From Elusimicrobiota bacterium (lineage in GTDB: Bacteria; Elusimicrobiota; Elusimicrobia; UBA1565; UBA9628), in the NCBI GenBank assembly GCA_028871595.1, contig JAGWMT010000115.1, positions 1 to 9,346 on the forward strand: a DNA stretch of 9,346 bases, given 5' to 3'. The notes below the pieces were generated by a model. That model searched no databases and had not been told where the DNA came from. It saw only the letters and a program-made list of their open reading frames with translations. Made by a program: the position numbers and the translations under genes. This document shows, piece after piece, positions 1-6,805 of the stretch. How positions within the stretch are numbered: the stretch's first letter is position 1; each line of letters begins with the position of its first letter.

Positions 1-1
1 G

Positions 2-1225
2 GCGCCGGAGGCCTTGTTTTCCCCGCATTGGGGGCTTTTGCGCGGCGTCACCTTGCTCGCCGCCGGAGCGCTGGCGTATCTCGCCTGGCGGCTGGCGCGG
101 CGCTTGTCGGGAGGGGCCGCGGGCTGGGCCGCTTTTCTCCTCATCGCCGTGAACCCGACCTTGATCGGCTGGGCGGGCGTGTCTTTGCCCGACATCCCGT
201 TCGCCGCGCTGGCCGCCGGGGCCTTCCTGCTCCTGTCTCTCGACGCGCCGCCGCTGCCCGCGCTGGCGGCGCTGGCCGCGTTGGGCGCGCTGCTGCGCCC
301 GGAGGGAGCGGTCTTGGCGCCGGCCCTGGCGGCCGGACTGGCTTTTCGTTTCGGTCCCAAGCGCGCGGCGGCGTTCCTGGCGGCGGCGCTGACGCCTCTG
401 GCCCTCTGGCTGCTGCGCAACCGCCTGGTCGCGGGAACCGCGACCGCCTACGTGGACCATTGGCGCGAGTTGTCGGCTTACGGGGGCGCGAGCCTGGTCG
501 TCCGTTTCGCGACCTTGATCGCGGGACTGGGCCGCGGAATTTTCGGGGGCCTGCCGGCGCCGGCCGCGTTCGTCGGGCTGCTGGGGGCCGCGGCGGCGGC
601 GGCCGCCGGAGCGCGCCGGATCTGGCGCGGCAGGCTTCCAGGCGCGCGCTCCTTCCTGACGGCCTCCGCCGTCTATCTGGCGGGGTTGACCTTTCTGCAT
701 CTCGGCTGGAGCGCCTGGCAGAGCCGCTACGCGGCGGCCTTCTTGGCGCCCCTCGTGCCGTTGTGGGCCGCGGCTTTCGCCGCGCTGTGCGAGCGCCGCC
801 GTCTCCTCGCGGCGCTGATTCTGGCCCTGGCCGTCGCGCCCGGCCTCTGGCGCGCCGCCGATTATGTCCGCGAGGGTTTGACCGAACCCCGCGTCGAACT
901 TTGGCCGCGCACCGCCGCCTGGGTGCGCCAGAACGTGCCCGCCGGCGCCGGGATCATCTCCACCGAGCCCTATCTGGTGTCGTTGACGACCGGTCGCCGC
1001 GCCTACTTTCCGCCCGCCTCCGCCTCGCGCGAGGCCTGGGTGGCGGAATTGCGCGCCGCCGGCGTGCGCTTCATTCTGGTCCGCGCCCACGGCGAGCGCG
1101 CCTTCCTCTCGGGCGGAGCCCGCTCCCAACTGTCCGACTTCGACGACTGGGCCGTCCCATCCCCGCCCCTGACCTTGGCCTTCTCCGACTTCGATGAAGG
1201 CTCCACCGTCCTCCATCTTGAATAG
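2..1225 (+). CDS. GT-C-type membrane glycosyltransferase (ArnT/PMT-like), 5'-partial
   Basis: The frame is open from base 2 to the TAG at 1223-1225, so the true start lies upstream; the TTG at 14 is only the first possible start codon in the window. The visible ~407 residues are dominated by about ten hydrophobic Ala/Leu-rich segments. These are followed by a soluble tail of roughly 120 residues (Trp-Val-Arg-Gln-Asn-Val-Pro, then a Ser-Thr-Glu-Pro-Tyr stretch). The LLRPEG motif near residue 97 and the RYAAAFLAPLVPLW segment near residue 243 are typical of polyprenyl-phosphate-sugar-dependent GT-C transferases (GT39/GT83-like). These enzymes transfer a sugar from a lipid carrier to protein, lipid A or glycan on the outer face of the inner membrane. 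The first periplasmic loop, which carries the catalytic acidic residue in this fold, lies outside the window, so activity and acceptor cannot be judged. The gene converges on the S8 protease gene and shares its terminator. Fold confidence is good; substrate is unknown. Confidence 0.8.
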   Translation, partial: APEALFSPHWGLLRGVTLLAAGALAYLAWRLARRLSGGAAGWAAFLLIAVNPTLIGWAGVSLPDIPFAALAAGAFLLLSLDAPPLPALAALAALGALLRPEGAVLAPALAAGLAFRFGPKRAAAFLAAALTPLALWLLRNRLVAGTATAYVDHWRELSAYGGASLVVRFATLIAGLGRGIFGGLPAPAAFVGLLGAAAAAAAGARRIWRGRLPGARSFLTASAVYLAGLTFLHLGWSAWQSRYAAAFLAPLVPLWAAAFAALCERRRLLAALILALAVAPGLWRAADYVREGLTEPRVELWPRTAAWVRQNVPAGAGIISTEPYLVSLTTGRRAYFPPASASREAWVAELRAAGVRFILVRAHGERAFLSGGARSQLSDFDDWAVPSPPLTLAFSDFDEGSTVLHLE

Positions 1226-1239
1226 GTGACACCAAAAAG

Positions 1240-1273
1240 AAGCCCCGCCGCCCGAAAGGGCGGCGGGGCTTTT
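1240..1273. terminator. Bidirectional intrinsic terminator
   Basis: A perfect 14-bp GC-rich stem (1240-1253 with 1258-1271) closes on a GAAA tetraloop. It is followed by TTTT on the plus strand and, read on the minus strand, by a T-rich run (complement of the A-run at 1234-1238). It sits between the stop codons of the glycosyltransferase (1225) and the S8 protease (1284), two convergent genes, and can terminate both. Confidence 0.95.
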
Positions 1274-1283
1274 GAATTTCGAC

Positions 1284-2513
1284 CTACTTGACGAGCTTGG
1301 CGGCGCTGGGCAGGCCCGCGCCCTGGCCGATGTCGGGGACGCCGGCCAGCTTCACGGACGCGGCGGACAGGGCCGCGCGCACCTGATCGGGCGCGGCGCC
1401 CTTGTGCTTGGAGAGGTAGAGAACGGCCAGGCCCGCGACGTGCGGGGTGGCCATCGAGGTTCCGGACATGGTCTCGTAGCCGCCGTTCTTGGACAGGGAG
1501 TAGATGTCCACGCCCGGAGCGATCACCGCGACTTCGGGTCCGCGGCTGGAGAAATCCGCGAGCTGGTCGTTGTTATCGCTGGCGGCCACGGCGATGGCCT
1601 CGGGATAGCCGCCCGGGAAGCCCACCGCGCCGCCGGAGTTGCCGGCCGCCGCGACGAGCGTCACGCCGCCTTTTTTCATGGCCTTGACCATGTCGGCCAG
1701 GGCCTGGTTGCCCTGGTCCGCGCCCAGGCTCATGCTGGCCACTTCCATGTGGTTGTCCACGGCCCACTGCATGCCGGCGATCACGTCGTCGAACGTGCCC
1801 GAGCCGTTGGCGTCCAGCACCTTCACGCCGTACAGGTCGGCCTTCGGGGCGACGCCCACGATGCCGATGTTGTTGTCCAGCGCGGCGATGTTGCCGCCGC
1901 AGTGCGTGCCGTGGCCGTGGTCGTCGTTGAAGTCGTTGGTCTTGGTGATGGCGTTCCAGCCGCCCTTGATGTTGCCGGCGAGGTCCGGGTGCGTCATGTC
2001 CAGGCCGGTGTCGATGACCGCGACCTTGACGCCGGCGCCGCGGGTTTTGGCCCAGGCGGCGGGCGCTTCGACGCGCTGGACGCCCCACTGGATGACCTGG
2101 CTGCCCGCGTTGGGCGCGGGAGCCCCGGCGACTTTCTTGCGCAGGGCCCGCAGCGGCGTCATGATGGCGTCCATGTTCGGAAGGGCGAAATCCGTTCCGG
2201 GAGCGTCCACCGAGCGCAGCCAGTTGATCTTCGGATCCTGGTCGATGCGGGCGACCTCGGACATCGCGGAGAGGCGGTTTTCCGCCGTGCTCACGGTGTT
2301 CGACGGCGTCTCGATGACGACCGCGTTGATCAGCGGCAGCTCGCGGACGATCTTGGCGCCCGAGGACTGGGCCAGAATCAGGCGGCGCGCGGCCGGGACG
2401 CTGGGCGAGAACACGACGATGCGGCGCGTCACGTGCGACTGAGCGCGCGACGGAACGGCGAACGCGAGAAGGCCCAGGGCCAGGAGACCCAGGACGCGAG
2501 CGGCTCGAACCAT
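1284..2513 (-). CDS. Secreted subtilisin-like serine protease (peptidase family S8, I9-type propeptide)
   Basis: Numbered from ATG 2513 (409 aa). A Sec signal peptide spans residues 1 to about 24 (cleavage after Ser-Arg-Ala). A propeptide resembling inhibitor I9 follows at about 29-100, then a linker, then the S8 catalytic domain at about 140-405. The triad is complete: Asp168 in VAVIDTG, His201 in HGHGTHCGG and Ser353 in GTSMATPHV, with the oxyanion Asn292 in AAGNSG. The HGTHCxG form is the one seen in proteinase K-like subtilases. It should be exported, mature by self-cleavage of the propeptide and act as an endopeptidase in the periplasm or outside the cell. I prefer ATG 2513 over the in-frame GTG at 2519 because the Shine-Dalgarno GGAGG (2519-2523) overlaps that GTG and is 5 nt from the ATG. 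No C-terminal anchor or sorting domain is visible. The gene is monocistronic and divergent from the response-regulator gene. Substrate unknown. Confidence 0.96.
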   Translation of the reverse strand: MVRAARVLGLLALGLLAFAVPSRAQSHVTRRIVVFSPSVPAARRLILAQSSGAKIVRELPLINAVVIETPSNTVSTAENRLSAMSEVARIDQDPKINWLRSVDAPGTDFALPNMDAIMTPLRALRKKVAGAPAPNAGSQVIQWGVQRVEAPAAWAKTRGAGVKVAVIDTGLDMTHPDLAGNIKGGWNAITKTNDFNDDHGHGTHCGGNIAALDNNIGIVGVAPKADLYGVKVLDANGSGTFDDVIAGMQWAVDNHMEVASMSLGADQGNQALADMVKAMKKGGVTLVAAAGNSGGAVGFPGGYPEAIAVAASDNNDQLADFSSRGPEVAVIAPGVDIYSLSKNGGYETMSGTSMATPHVAGLAVLYLSKHKGAAPDQVRAALSAASVKLAGVPDIGQGAGLPSAAKLVK

Positions 2514-2518
2514 AACCA

Positions 2519-2523
2519 CCTCC
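2519..2523 (-). promoter_or_regulatory. Shine-Dalgarno site that decides the S8 protease start
   Basis: GGAGG on the minus strand, 5 nt before ATG 2513-2511. It includes the first base of the alternative GTG start (2519-2517), which therefore cannot be the start served by this site. Confidence 0.85.
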
Positions 2524-2533
2524 GATCCGGCTT

Positions 2534-2553
2534 CGCCGCGACCCCTCGCGGCG
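2534..2553 (-). promoter_or_regulatory. Hairpin in the 5' leader of the S8 protease mRNA
   Basis: A perfect 8-bp inverted repeat (2534-2541 with 2546-2553) with a 4-nt GGGG loop on the minus strand. It ends about 10 nt upstream of the Shine-Dalgarno site and lies between the AT-rich promoter-like stretch and the gene. It has no T-run, so it is not a terminator. It could stabilise the leader or modulate translation; the role is inference. Confidence 0.5.
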
Positions 2554-2565
2554 CACGACGAATCC

Positions 2566-2576
2566 GATATAACATA
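2566..2576 (-). promoter_or_regulatory. Probable -10 region for the S8 protease gene
   Basis: An AT-rich island in a GC-rich gap; the minus strand reads TATGTTATATC, giving TATGTT or TATATC as -10-like hexamers. No convincing -35 hexamer is found at 16-18 bp. The implied leader is about 45-55 nt and contains the hairpin and the Shine-Dalgarno site. Confidence 0.45.
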
Positions 2577-2605
2577 TTTCCAGGCCGCAAGTCCTATTTC
2601 ATGTC

Positions 2606-2638
2606 TGGGCCTTTCGGCCCAAGGGCGCGGGCGCCCTT
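2606..2638. repeat. Two abutting inverted repeats between divergent genes
   Basis: The first is a 6-bp stem, TGGGCC/GGCCCA, with a TTTC loop (2606-2621). The second is an 8-bp stem, AAGGGCGC/GCGCCCTT, with a 2-nt loop (2621-2638). They share base 2621, and the right arm of the second runs into the TTGACG -35 box of the response-regulator promoter. They could be operator sites or a DNA/RNA secondary structure; no T-run follows either, so neither looks like a terminator. Confidence 0.45.
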
Positions 2639-2665
2639 GACGCGACGGGGCCGTTCCATTAGACT
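2637..2665 (+). promoter_or_regulatory. Sigma70-type promoter of the response-regulator gene
   Basis: TTGACG (2637-2642), a 17-bp spacer, then TAGACT (2660-2665). The expected transcription start, about 7 nt after the -10 box, falls on the A of the ATG at 2672, which implies a leaderless mRNA. A GAGGA at 2666-2670 is only 1 nt from the ATG, too close to act as a normal Shine-Dalgarno site. Confidence 0.65.
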
Positions 2666-2671
2666 GAGGAA

Positions 2672-3109
2672 ATGGAAGACGCCGCGCCTTCGCCGTCCGG
2701 CAATCCCGCCGATCGTCTCGTGATGATTGTGGATGACGACGAGGATATGCGCATGCTCACGGAGATGAAGCTTCAGAAGGAGGGATTCAAGACGGTCTGC
2801 GGAACCGACGGGCTGGACGCCTTCGCGAAATTCTCCGTCAAGGTCCCTGATCTGATCCTGCTGGACCTCATGATGCCCCGCCAGAGCGGCTACGAATTCC
2901 TGCGCCACATCCAGAGCGAAGGCCACGGCGGAATCCCGGTGTTCATCGTGACGGCCCGCGCGCTCGACGCCTCCACGGTGGACATGCTGCGCCAGGAGGC
3001 GAACGTCGTGGACTTCTTCACGAAACCGATCAACTGGCCGATGTGCTTCGCCGCGATCCACCGGAAGTTGAACACGCTCGGGAAGTCGCACCGGGCGCGC
3101 GATCTCTGA
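2672..3109 (+). CDS. Stand-alone CheY-like response regulator (receiver domain only)
   Basis: 145 aa: a short disordered N-terminus (1-16, Pro/Ser-rich), then one complete receiver domain to about residue 136. The phosphorylation site is intact: the acidic cluster at Asp21-Asp23, phospho-acceptor Asp65 in LILLDLMMP, the switch Thr94 in FIVTA and the conserved Lys118 in FFTKP. There is no DNA-binding or enzymatic output domain, so it should act by phosphorylation-dependent protein binding or as a phosphorelay carrier. No histidine kinase lies in the window; its partner must be elsewhere. It is divergent from the S8 protease gene and convergent with the cyclase gene (27 nt between stop codons, no terminator seen). 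The start at 2672 is supported by the promoter position; an alternative Met18 would still leave the domain whole but has no Shine-Dalgarno site. Confidence 0.95.
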   Translation: MEDAAPSPSGNPADRLVMIVDDDEDMRMLTEMKLQKEGFKTVCGTDGLDAFAKFSVKVPDLILLDLMMPRQSGYEFLRHIQSEGHGGIPVFIVTARALDASTVDMLRQEANVVDFFTKPINWPMCFAAIHRKLNTLGKSHRARDL

Positions 3110-3136
3110 CCGTCCTCCGCGCGAGGCGTCGTCCGG

Positions 3137-5374
3137 CTACTTCGACGTGGCGGTGAAGACGCCGTCCCATTCGGCGGGCGGGGGCTCGGCGCGGAAAGCG
3201 GCGAGGCGGTCGGCGTACAGGTCGTAGAGCTTGCCCAGGCGCCAGGGCTCGCCCTGAGCGCGAGCCTCGGCGATCAAGCGTTCGGCCTCGTCCCATTTCT
3301 GCCCGCGATACGCGGCCAGCACGGCTTGATGGGTCCGCTCGAAGGCGCGGAAGGGTTCGGAGGCGGCGGTTTCAGGAGTTCCGAGCAGGGCGAAGATGTG
3401 GACGGGCTTGGTCTTGCCCTTCACCTTGATCAAGTCCAGTTCGATCGCCGCGAAATCCGAGGATTGTTCGCGCGTGACGGGGCCGATCACGATATTGACG
3501 CCGTAGCTCTTCGACTGGCCCTCCAGGCGCGAGGCCAGGTTCACGTCGTCGCCCAGCACCGTGTAGTCCACGCGCAAGGTCGAACCCATGTTGCCGACGA
3601 CGCAGGGGCCGGTGTTGAGGCCCGTGCCGATGTGGATCTCCGGCAGGGCGATGCCCTTGGCCTTGGCGTCCTCCTGCCACTGGGCGTTGAGCTCCTTCAG
3701 GCGTTCGTGCATTTTCAGCGCCGCCGCGCAGGCGCGGCGCGGGTGGTCGGCCACGGTCATCGGCGCGTTCCAGAAGGCCATGATGCAGTCGCCCATGTAT
3801 TTGTCGATGGTGCCGTCGTGCTCCAGGATGATCTGGGTCATCGGCGTCAGGAAGCGGTTGATGAACTCCGTGAGGCCGTGCGGGTCGAACTTCTCCGAGA
3901 TGGTGGTGAAGCCGCGGATGTCGCAGAAGTGGAAGGTCATCACGCGCGTCTCGCCGCCGAGCTGGACCTTGCCGGGGTTTTTGGCCAGCTGGGCCACGAC
4001 CTTCGGCGAAAGATAACGGCCGAAGGTATCGGTGATCTTGCGCTTCTCGCGGTCGCTGCGCACGTAGCCGGTCGCCGCGAAGGACAGGTACACCGCGGCC
4101 AGGCTCAAGCACGGAAACACCGGGTCCAGCAGCCAGTGCCAGGCGGTGAACGCGTGCCACGACAGCCAGATCCCGACGGCGAACATGCCCAGGCCGACGG
4201 GCGCCGACCACGCCGCGCCCAGTCGCGTCAGCAGCAGGAGGAGGAGCAGGCCGACGGCCAAGGTGCTCAAGACCTCGGCGCCGGTGGCCCAGTCCGGGCG
4301 CTCCAGGAAAGTGTGCGTCAAAATCTGCTCGGCGATGTTGGCGTGCACGTTGACGCCCGCCGCGGCGGGGTTCAGCGGCGTGGCGCGCAGGTCGTTGAGA
4401 CCCGGGGCGCTGGTGCCCACGAAGCAGATCGCGCCGTCCAGCCCTTTCGGCGGGTCCTTCCGGTCGAAGACGCGCCACGCCGGAATCGTCCGCTGGGGGG
4501 CCTCCTCCGAATAGTCCACCCAGACGCGCCCCTGATCGTCGGTCGGGATGATGAACTGCCCGACCTTGAGCTTGCTGATTCCGGTGTGGGCGCCGTAGGC
4601 GGTCTCGCCGCTGGCTCCGGAGGATTTCACGGAGACGTTGGCGGCGCCCTGCGCGACGCGCAGGGCCTCGAGGGATAATGAAGGGAAGAGCTTGCCGGCC
4701 ACGTTGAACAGCATCGGAGCCCGGCGCAAAATCCCGTCGTGCTCGCCGAGGAATCCGAAGCTGCCTAGGCCCGCGGCGGCCGCGTCCAGAATGGGAAGGT
4801 TGTCGGTCGCGCCGGGGTACTCGTGGAGATAGGAGAGCGGCCCGTCGCCGCCGAAGGCGAAGGTGGTTTTGGCCTGTGGGACGCGCGCGCGAGCCTCGTT
4901 GCCGGGCGCGAAGCCCGCGACGACCCGCGCCGAACGGAACGCCTTGGCCAGCCGTTCATCGTGATCGGGCAGGCGCGCGACCCGGGTCTTGATGTCCTTG
5001 AGCGCGGGATCGTCGGGCCAGAGCGTGACGATGTGGCGGGGCGACGTCCGGTCCGGTTCCGGGAACGTGATGTCGAACGCGATGACGGCGGCGCCCAGCG
5101 CGTTGAGGCGCGTCACCAGCTCGGCGACCTTGGTCCGGGGCCAGGGAAATTGCCCGACTTTCGCCAAGGAGTCTTCGTCGATGTCGATGACGCGCACCGG
5201 CACGTCCTGGTAGGGGCGCGGCGCTATATTGAGGAAAGCGTCGAAGGCCCGGTATTGGACGCCTTCCACCCAGCTCCAGCCCGACAGGCGCACGGCCAGG
5301 CAGCCAAGCAGGGCGGCGAGGGGGATCAGCCAACGCGTGCCGCGGCCGGCCCGCCGCGCGAGGGATTGGCGCAT
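3137..5374 (-). CDS. CHASE2-domain transmembrane class III adenylate cyclase
   Basis: 745 aa. Order: one N-terminal membrane segment (about 14-32); an extracytoplasmic CHASE2 sensor (about 40-355); three membrane segments (about 367-385, 392-408, 416-436); a cytoplasmic class III cyclase domain (about 474-665); and a helical tail ending in the PPPAEWDGV-type motif common in this subfamily. All six key catalytic residues are present: metal ligands Asp485 (FCDIRGFT) and Asp529 (DKYMGD), purine-recognition Lys525 and Thr605 (DYTVLGDD), and transition-state residues Asn612 and Arg616 (VNLASRLE). Lys plus Thr is the class IIIb adenylate-specific pair, so the product should be cAMP rather than cGMP. 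It should work as a homodimer in the inner membrane, converting a periplasmic cue into cAMP. The gene diverges from the barrel/FecR operon across a shared promoter; it has no Shine-Dalgarno site at ATG 5374. The signal sensed is unknown. Confidence 0.96.
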   Translation of the reverse strand: MRQSLARRAGRGTRWLIPLAALLGCLAVRLSGWSWVEGVQYRAFDAFLNIAPRPYQDVPVRVIDIDEDSLAKVGQFPWPRTKVAELVTRLNALGAAVIAFDITFPEPDRTSPRHIVTLWPDDPALKDIKTRVARLPDHDERLAKAFRSARVVAGFAPGNEARARVPQAKTTFAFGGDGPLSYLHEYPGATDNLPILDAAAAGLGSFGFLGEHDGILRRAPMLFNVAGKLFPSLSLEALRVAQGAANVSVKSSGASGETAYGAHTGISKLKVGQFIIPTDDQGRVWVDYSEEAPQRTIPAWRVFDRKDPPKGLDGAICFVGTSAPGLNDLRATPLNPAAAGVNVHANIAEQILTHTFLERPDWATGAEVLSTLAVGLLLLLLLTRLGAAWSAPVGLGMFAVGIWLSWHAFTAWHWLLDPVFPCLSLAAVYLSFAATGYVRSDREKRKITDTFGRYLSPKVVAQLAKNPGKVQLGGETRVMTFHFCDIRGFTTISEKFDPHGLTEFINRFLTPMTQIILEHDGTIDKYMGDCIMAFWNAPMTVADHPRRACAAALKMHERLKELNAQWQEDAKAKGIALPEIHIGTGLNTGPCVVGNMGSTLRVDYTVLGDDVNLASRLEGQSKSYGVNIVIGPVTREQSSDFAAIELDLIKVKGKTKPVHIFALLGTPETAASEPFRAFERTHQAVLAAYRGQKWDEAERLIAEARAQGEPWRLGKLYDLYADRLAAFRAEPPPAEWDGVFTATSK

Positions 5375-5384
5375 GAAAACGCAT

Positions 5385-5400
5385 GGTAGAATATTCGACC
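5385..5400. promoter_or_regulatory. Near-palindromic divergent promoter core between cyclase and barrel genes
   Basis: GGT-A-GAATATTC-G-ACC is a 16-bp inverted repeat with one mismatched pair. It contains a -10-like TAGAAT on the plus strand (5387-5392) and TATTCT on the minus strand (5393-5388), overlapping by five bases. The start points expected from each box lie about 8 nt from the ATG codons at 5407 (+) and 5374 (-), so the layout is symmetric. -35 boxes are weak on both sides (TTGGCG at 5366-5371 is 15 bp away on the plus strand). Both genes cannot easily be initiated at once because the two -10 boxes overlap. Confidence 0.55.
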
Positions 5401-5406
5401 TTCTCT

Positions 5407-6804
5407 ATGAAAATGGCCATTCTGTCGGTTCTCGCGTTGTTGTGCGCCGCTTCCTCCGCTTTCGCTCAGGGTTCCCCGAATCTGGATCAGCCCAGTCAGA
5501 ATCCCGACGCCGGGATCCAGGCTGAGCGGAAGGCTTCCGCCGCCGCCGACGCGGCGAAAAAAAAGGAGCCTGCCGCGGACGACGTCACCTTCGAACAGGT
5601 GCTTCAGGCGCCCGATGACGTTCCGCTCAACGAGCGTTACGCGCTGGCCGAGATCCGCAAAGGGGATTTGCGCGGCGCGGCCACCACTCTGGAGCGGGTT
5701 TTGATGGTGGATCCGGCGCGCTACCGCACGCGCCTGCTGTACGGCGTGGTGCTGACGCGCCTCGACGACGCGGCCGACGCCGCGCGCGAGCTGGACTCCG
5801 TCCTGGCCGTGCCCGACCTGCCGCGGGCCGTGCGCGACGAGGCGTTGGAGTATAAGAAGCTGGCGGCGTCGCGCACCCGCGACACGCACTTCGACGCGCG
5901 CGTGACCGTGGGCGTCGGCTACGACGACAACCGCAACGCCGCTCCCGACGGCGACATCCGCCTGGTCGGCGGCCTGCCGTTCACGCTGGACAAGCAGTCC
6001 CGGCGCAAGGATGACGTGAACCTGCAGATGATCGGCTCGGTGGGCGCGGCCCATGACATCGGCGGTCCGCGCGGGCATTCGGTGTTCGCGCGGATGACCT
6101 ACTACCGCTCGGAGCAGAAGGTGTACGACCTGCTCAACCTGCAGGTGTACTCGCCCAAGATCGGCGCGACGTTGCGCACGCGCTGGGCGGAGGTCACGCC
6201 CACATTGTCGTTCGATCACGTGATGCTGTCCCAGTCCACCTACCTGCGCAGCCGCAACGCGGGCCTGCGCGTGGCGCGGCGCTGGAATCGCCAGTTCGAC
6301 GGCTGGTTCGAGTTCCAGCACTCCTATCAGGATTTCGTCGACACGCCGCGCGTGAGCAACGCCGAGGACCGGACCGGGGATCAGATGGACTGGAGCGTGG
6401 GAACCGGCTGGACCCCCGTTCCCACCGACCGCCTGTCGGTGTCGCTCCTCCACCGGCGGAAATTCGCGCGGGTGGTGTCCGATTCGGCGTACCGGCGCGA
6501 GTCCATCGGGGGCGAGTGGCTGCATTTGCTGGGCAAGGGCCGCTTCCTGGTGATGAGCATGACCGGCCAGTTCGACCGCTACGAGGTCCCGGACGCGACC
6601 GTCCTGGACAACGTGGTGCGCCACGACGACGCGGTCACCGGTCAACTTCTCTACGGCCAGCCGCTGGATCTGATCTGGGACCGCCTGCAGAATTTCACCG
6701 GCTCCATCGGCTATGAGTACTTCATGGAGCATTCGAACGTGGCGAACTACGACTACTCCAACAACAAGCTGACCGCTTTGATCACGTACAAGTGGGGAAT
6801 CTGA
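5407..6804 (+). CDS. TPR plus outer-membrane beta-barrel protein, Slam/DUF560-like (putative type XI secretion translocator)
   Basis: 465 aa from ATG 5407. Signal peptide 1-20 (Met-Lys-Met start, cleavage after Phe-Ala), a charged Ala/Lys/Pro linker to about 60, TPR-like helices at about 75-155, then a beta-rich domain from about 162 to the end. This last part begins with VTVGVGYDDNRN and has alternating polar/aromatic strands, ending Thr-Tyr-Lys-Trp-Gly-Ile. Signal peptide, periplasmic TPR and a ~300-residue barrel opening with a GYDxN motif is the architecture of Slam proteins (DUF560; about 490 aa in Neisseria), which move cargo across the outer membrane. The FecR gene 1 nt downstream is the likely cargo. 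I prefer 5407 to the upstream ATG 5383: the latter lies before the -10 box and would spoil the signal peptide. Alternative: a generic TPR-porin with another role. Family assignment is by architecture, not by search. Confidence 0.75.
   Translation: MKMAILSVLALLCAASSAFAQGSPNLDQPSQNPDAGIQAERKASAAADAAKKKEPAADDVTFEQVLQAPDDVPLNERYALAEIRKGDLRGAATTLERVLMVDPARYRTRLLYGVVLTRLDDAADAARELDSVLAVPDLPRAVRDEALEYKKLAASRTRDTHFDARVTVGVGYDDNRNAAPDGDIRLVGGLPFTLDKQSRRKDDVNLQMIGSVGAAHDIGGPRGHSVFARMTYYRSEQKVYDLLNLQVYSPKIGATLRTRWAEVTPTLSFDHVMLSQSTYLRSRNAGLRVARRWNRQFDGWFEFQHSYQDFVDTPRVSNAEDRTGDQMDWSVGTGWTPVPTDRLSVSLLHRRKFARVVSDSAYRRESIGGEWLHLLGKGRFLVMSMTGQFDRYEVPDATVLDNVVRHDDAVTGQLLYGQPLDLIWDRLQNFTGSIGYEYFMEHSNVANYDYSNNKLTALITYKWGI
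6794..6798 (+). promoter_or_regulatory. Ribosome binding site of the FecR gene, inside the barrel gene
   Basis: GGGGA within the last codons of the barrel gene, 7 nt before ATG 6806. The upstream TGA (6802-6804) and this ATG are separated by one base, so the two genes are probably co-transcribed and translationally coupled. Confidence 0.7.
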
Positions 6805-6805
6805 C

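Noticed and set aside
1272..2723. Long plus-strand open frame opposite the S8 protease
   Set aside because: It has no recognisable domain, is rich in His/Arg/Gly/Val as expected from antisense reading of GC-rich codons, and runs through the promoter region. The minus-strand frame has a complete S8 catalytic triad.
3114..3126. Possible terminator between the response-regulator and cyclase genes
   Set aside because: Only a 4-bp stem (CCTC/GAGG) and no T-run on either strand.
3326..4678. 450-residue plus-strand open frame opposite the cyclase
   Set aside because: Antisense shadow of a gene with intact CHASE2 and cyclase motifs; composition is typical of an artefact.
5383..5406. Upstream ATG 5383 as the start of the barrel protein
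   Set aside because: The -10 box TAGAAT (5387-5392) lies inside this extension, and adding eight residues before Met-Lys-Met would give a poor signal peptide.
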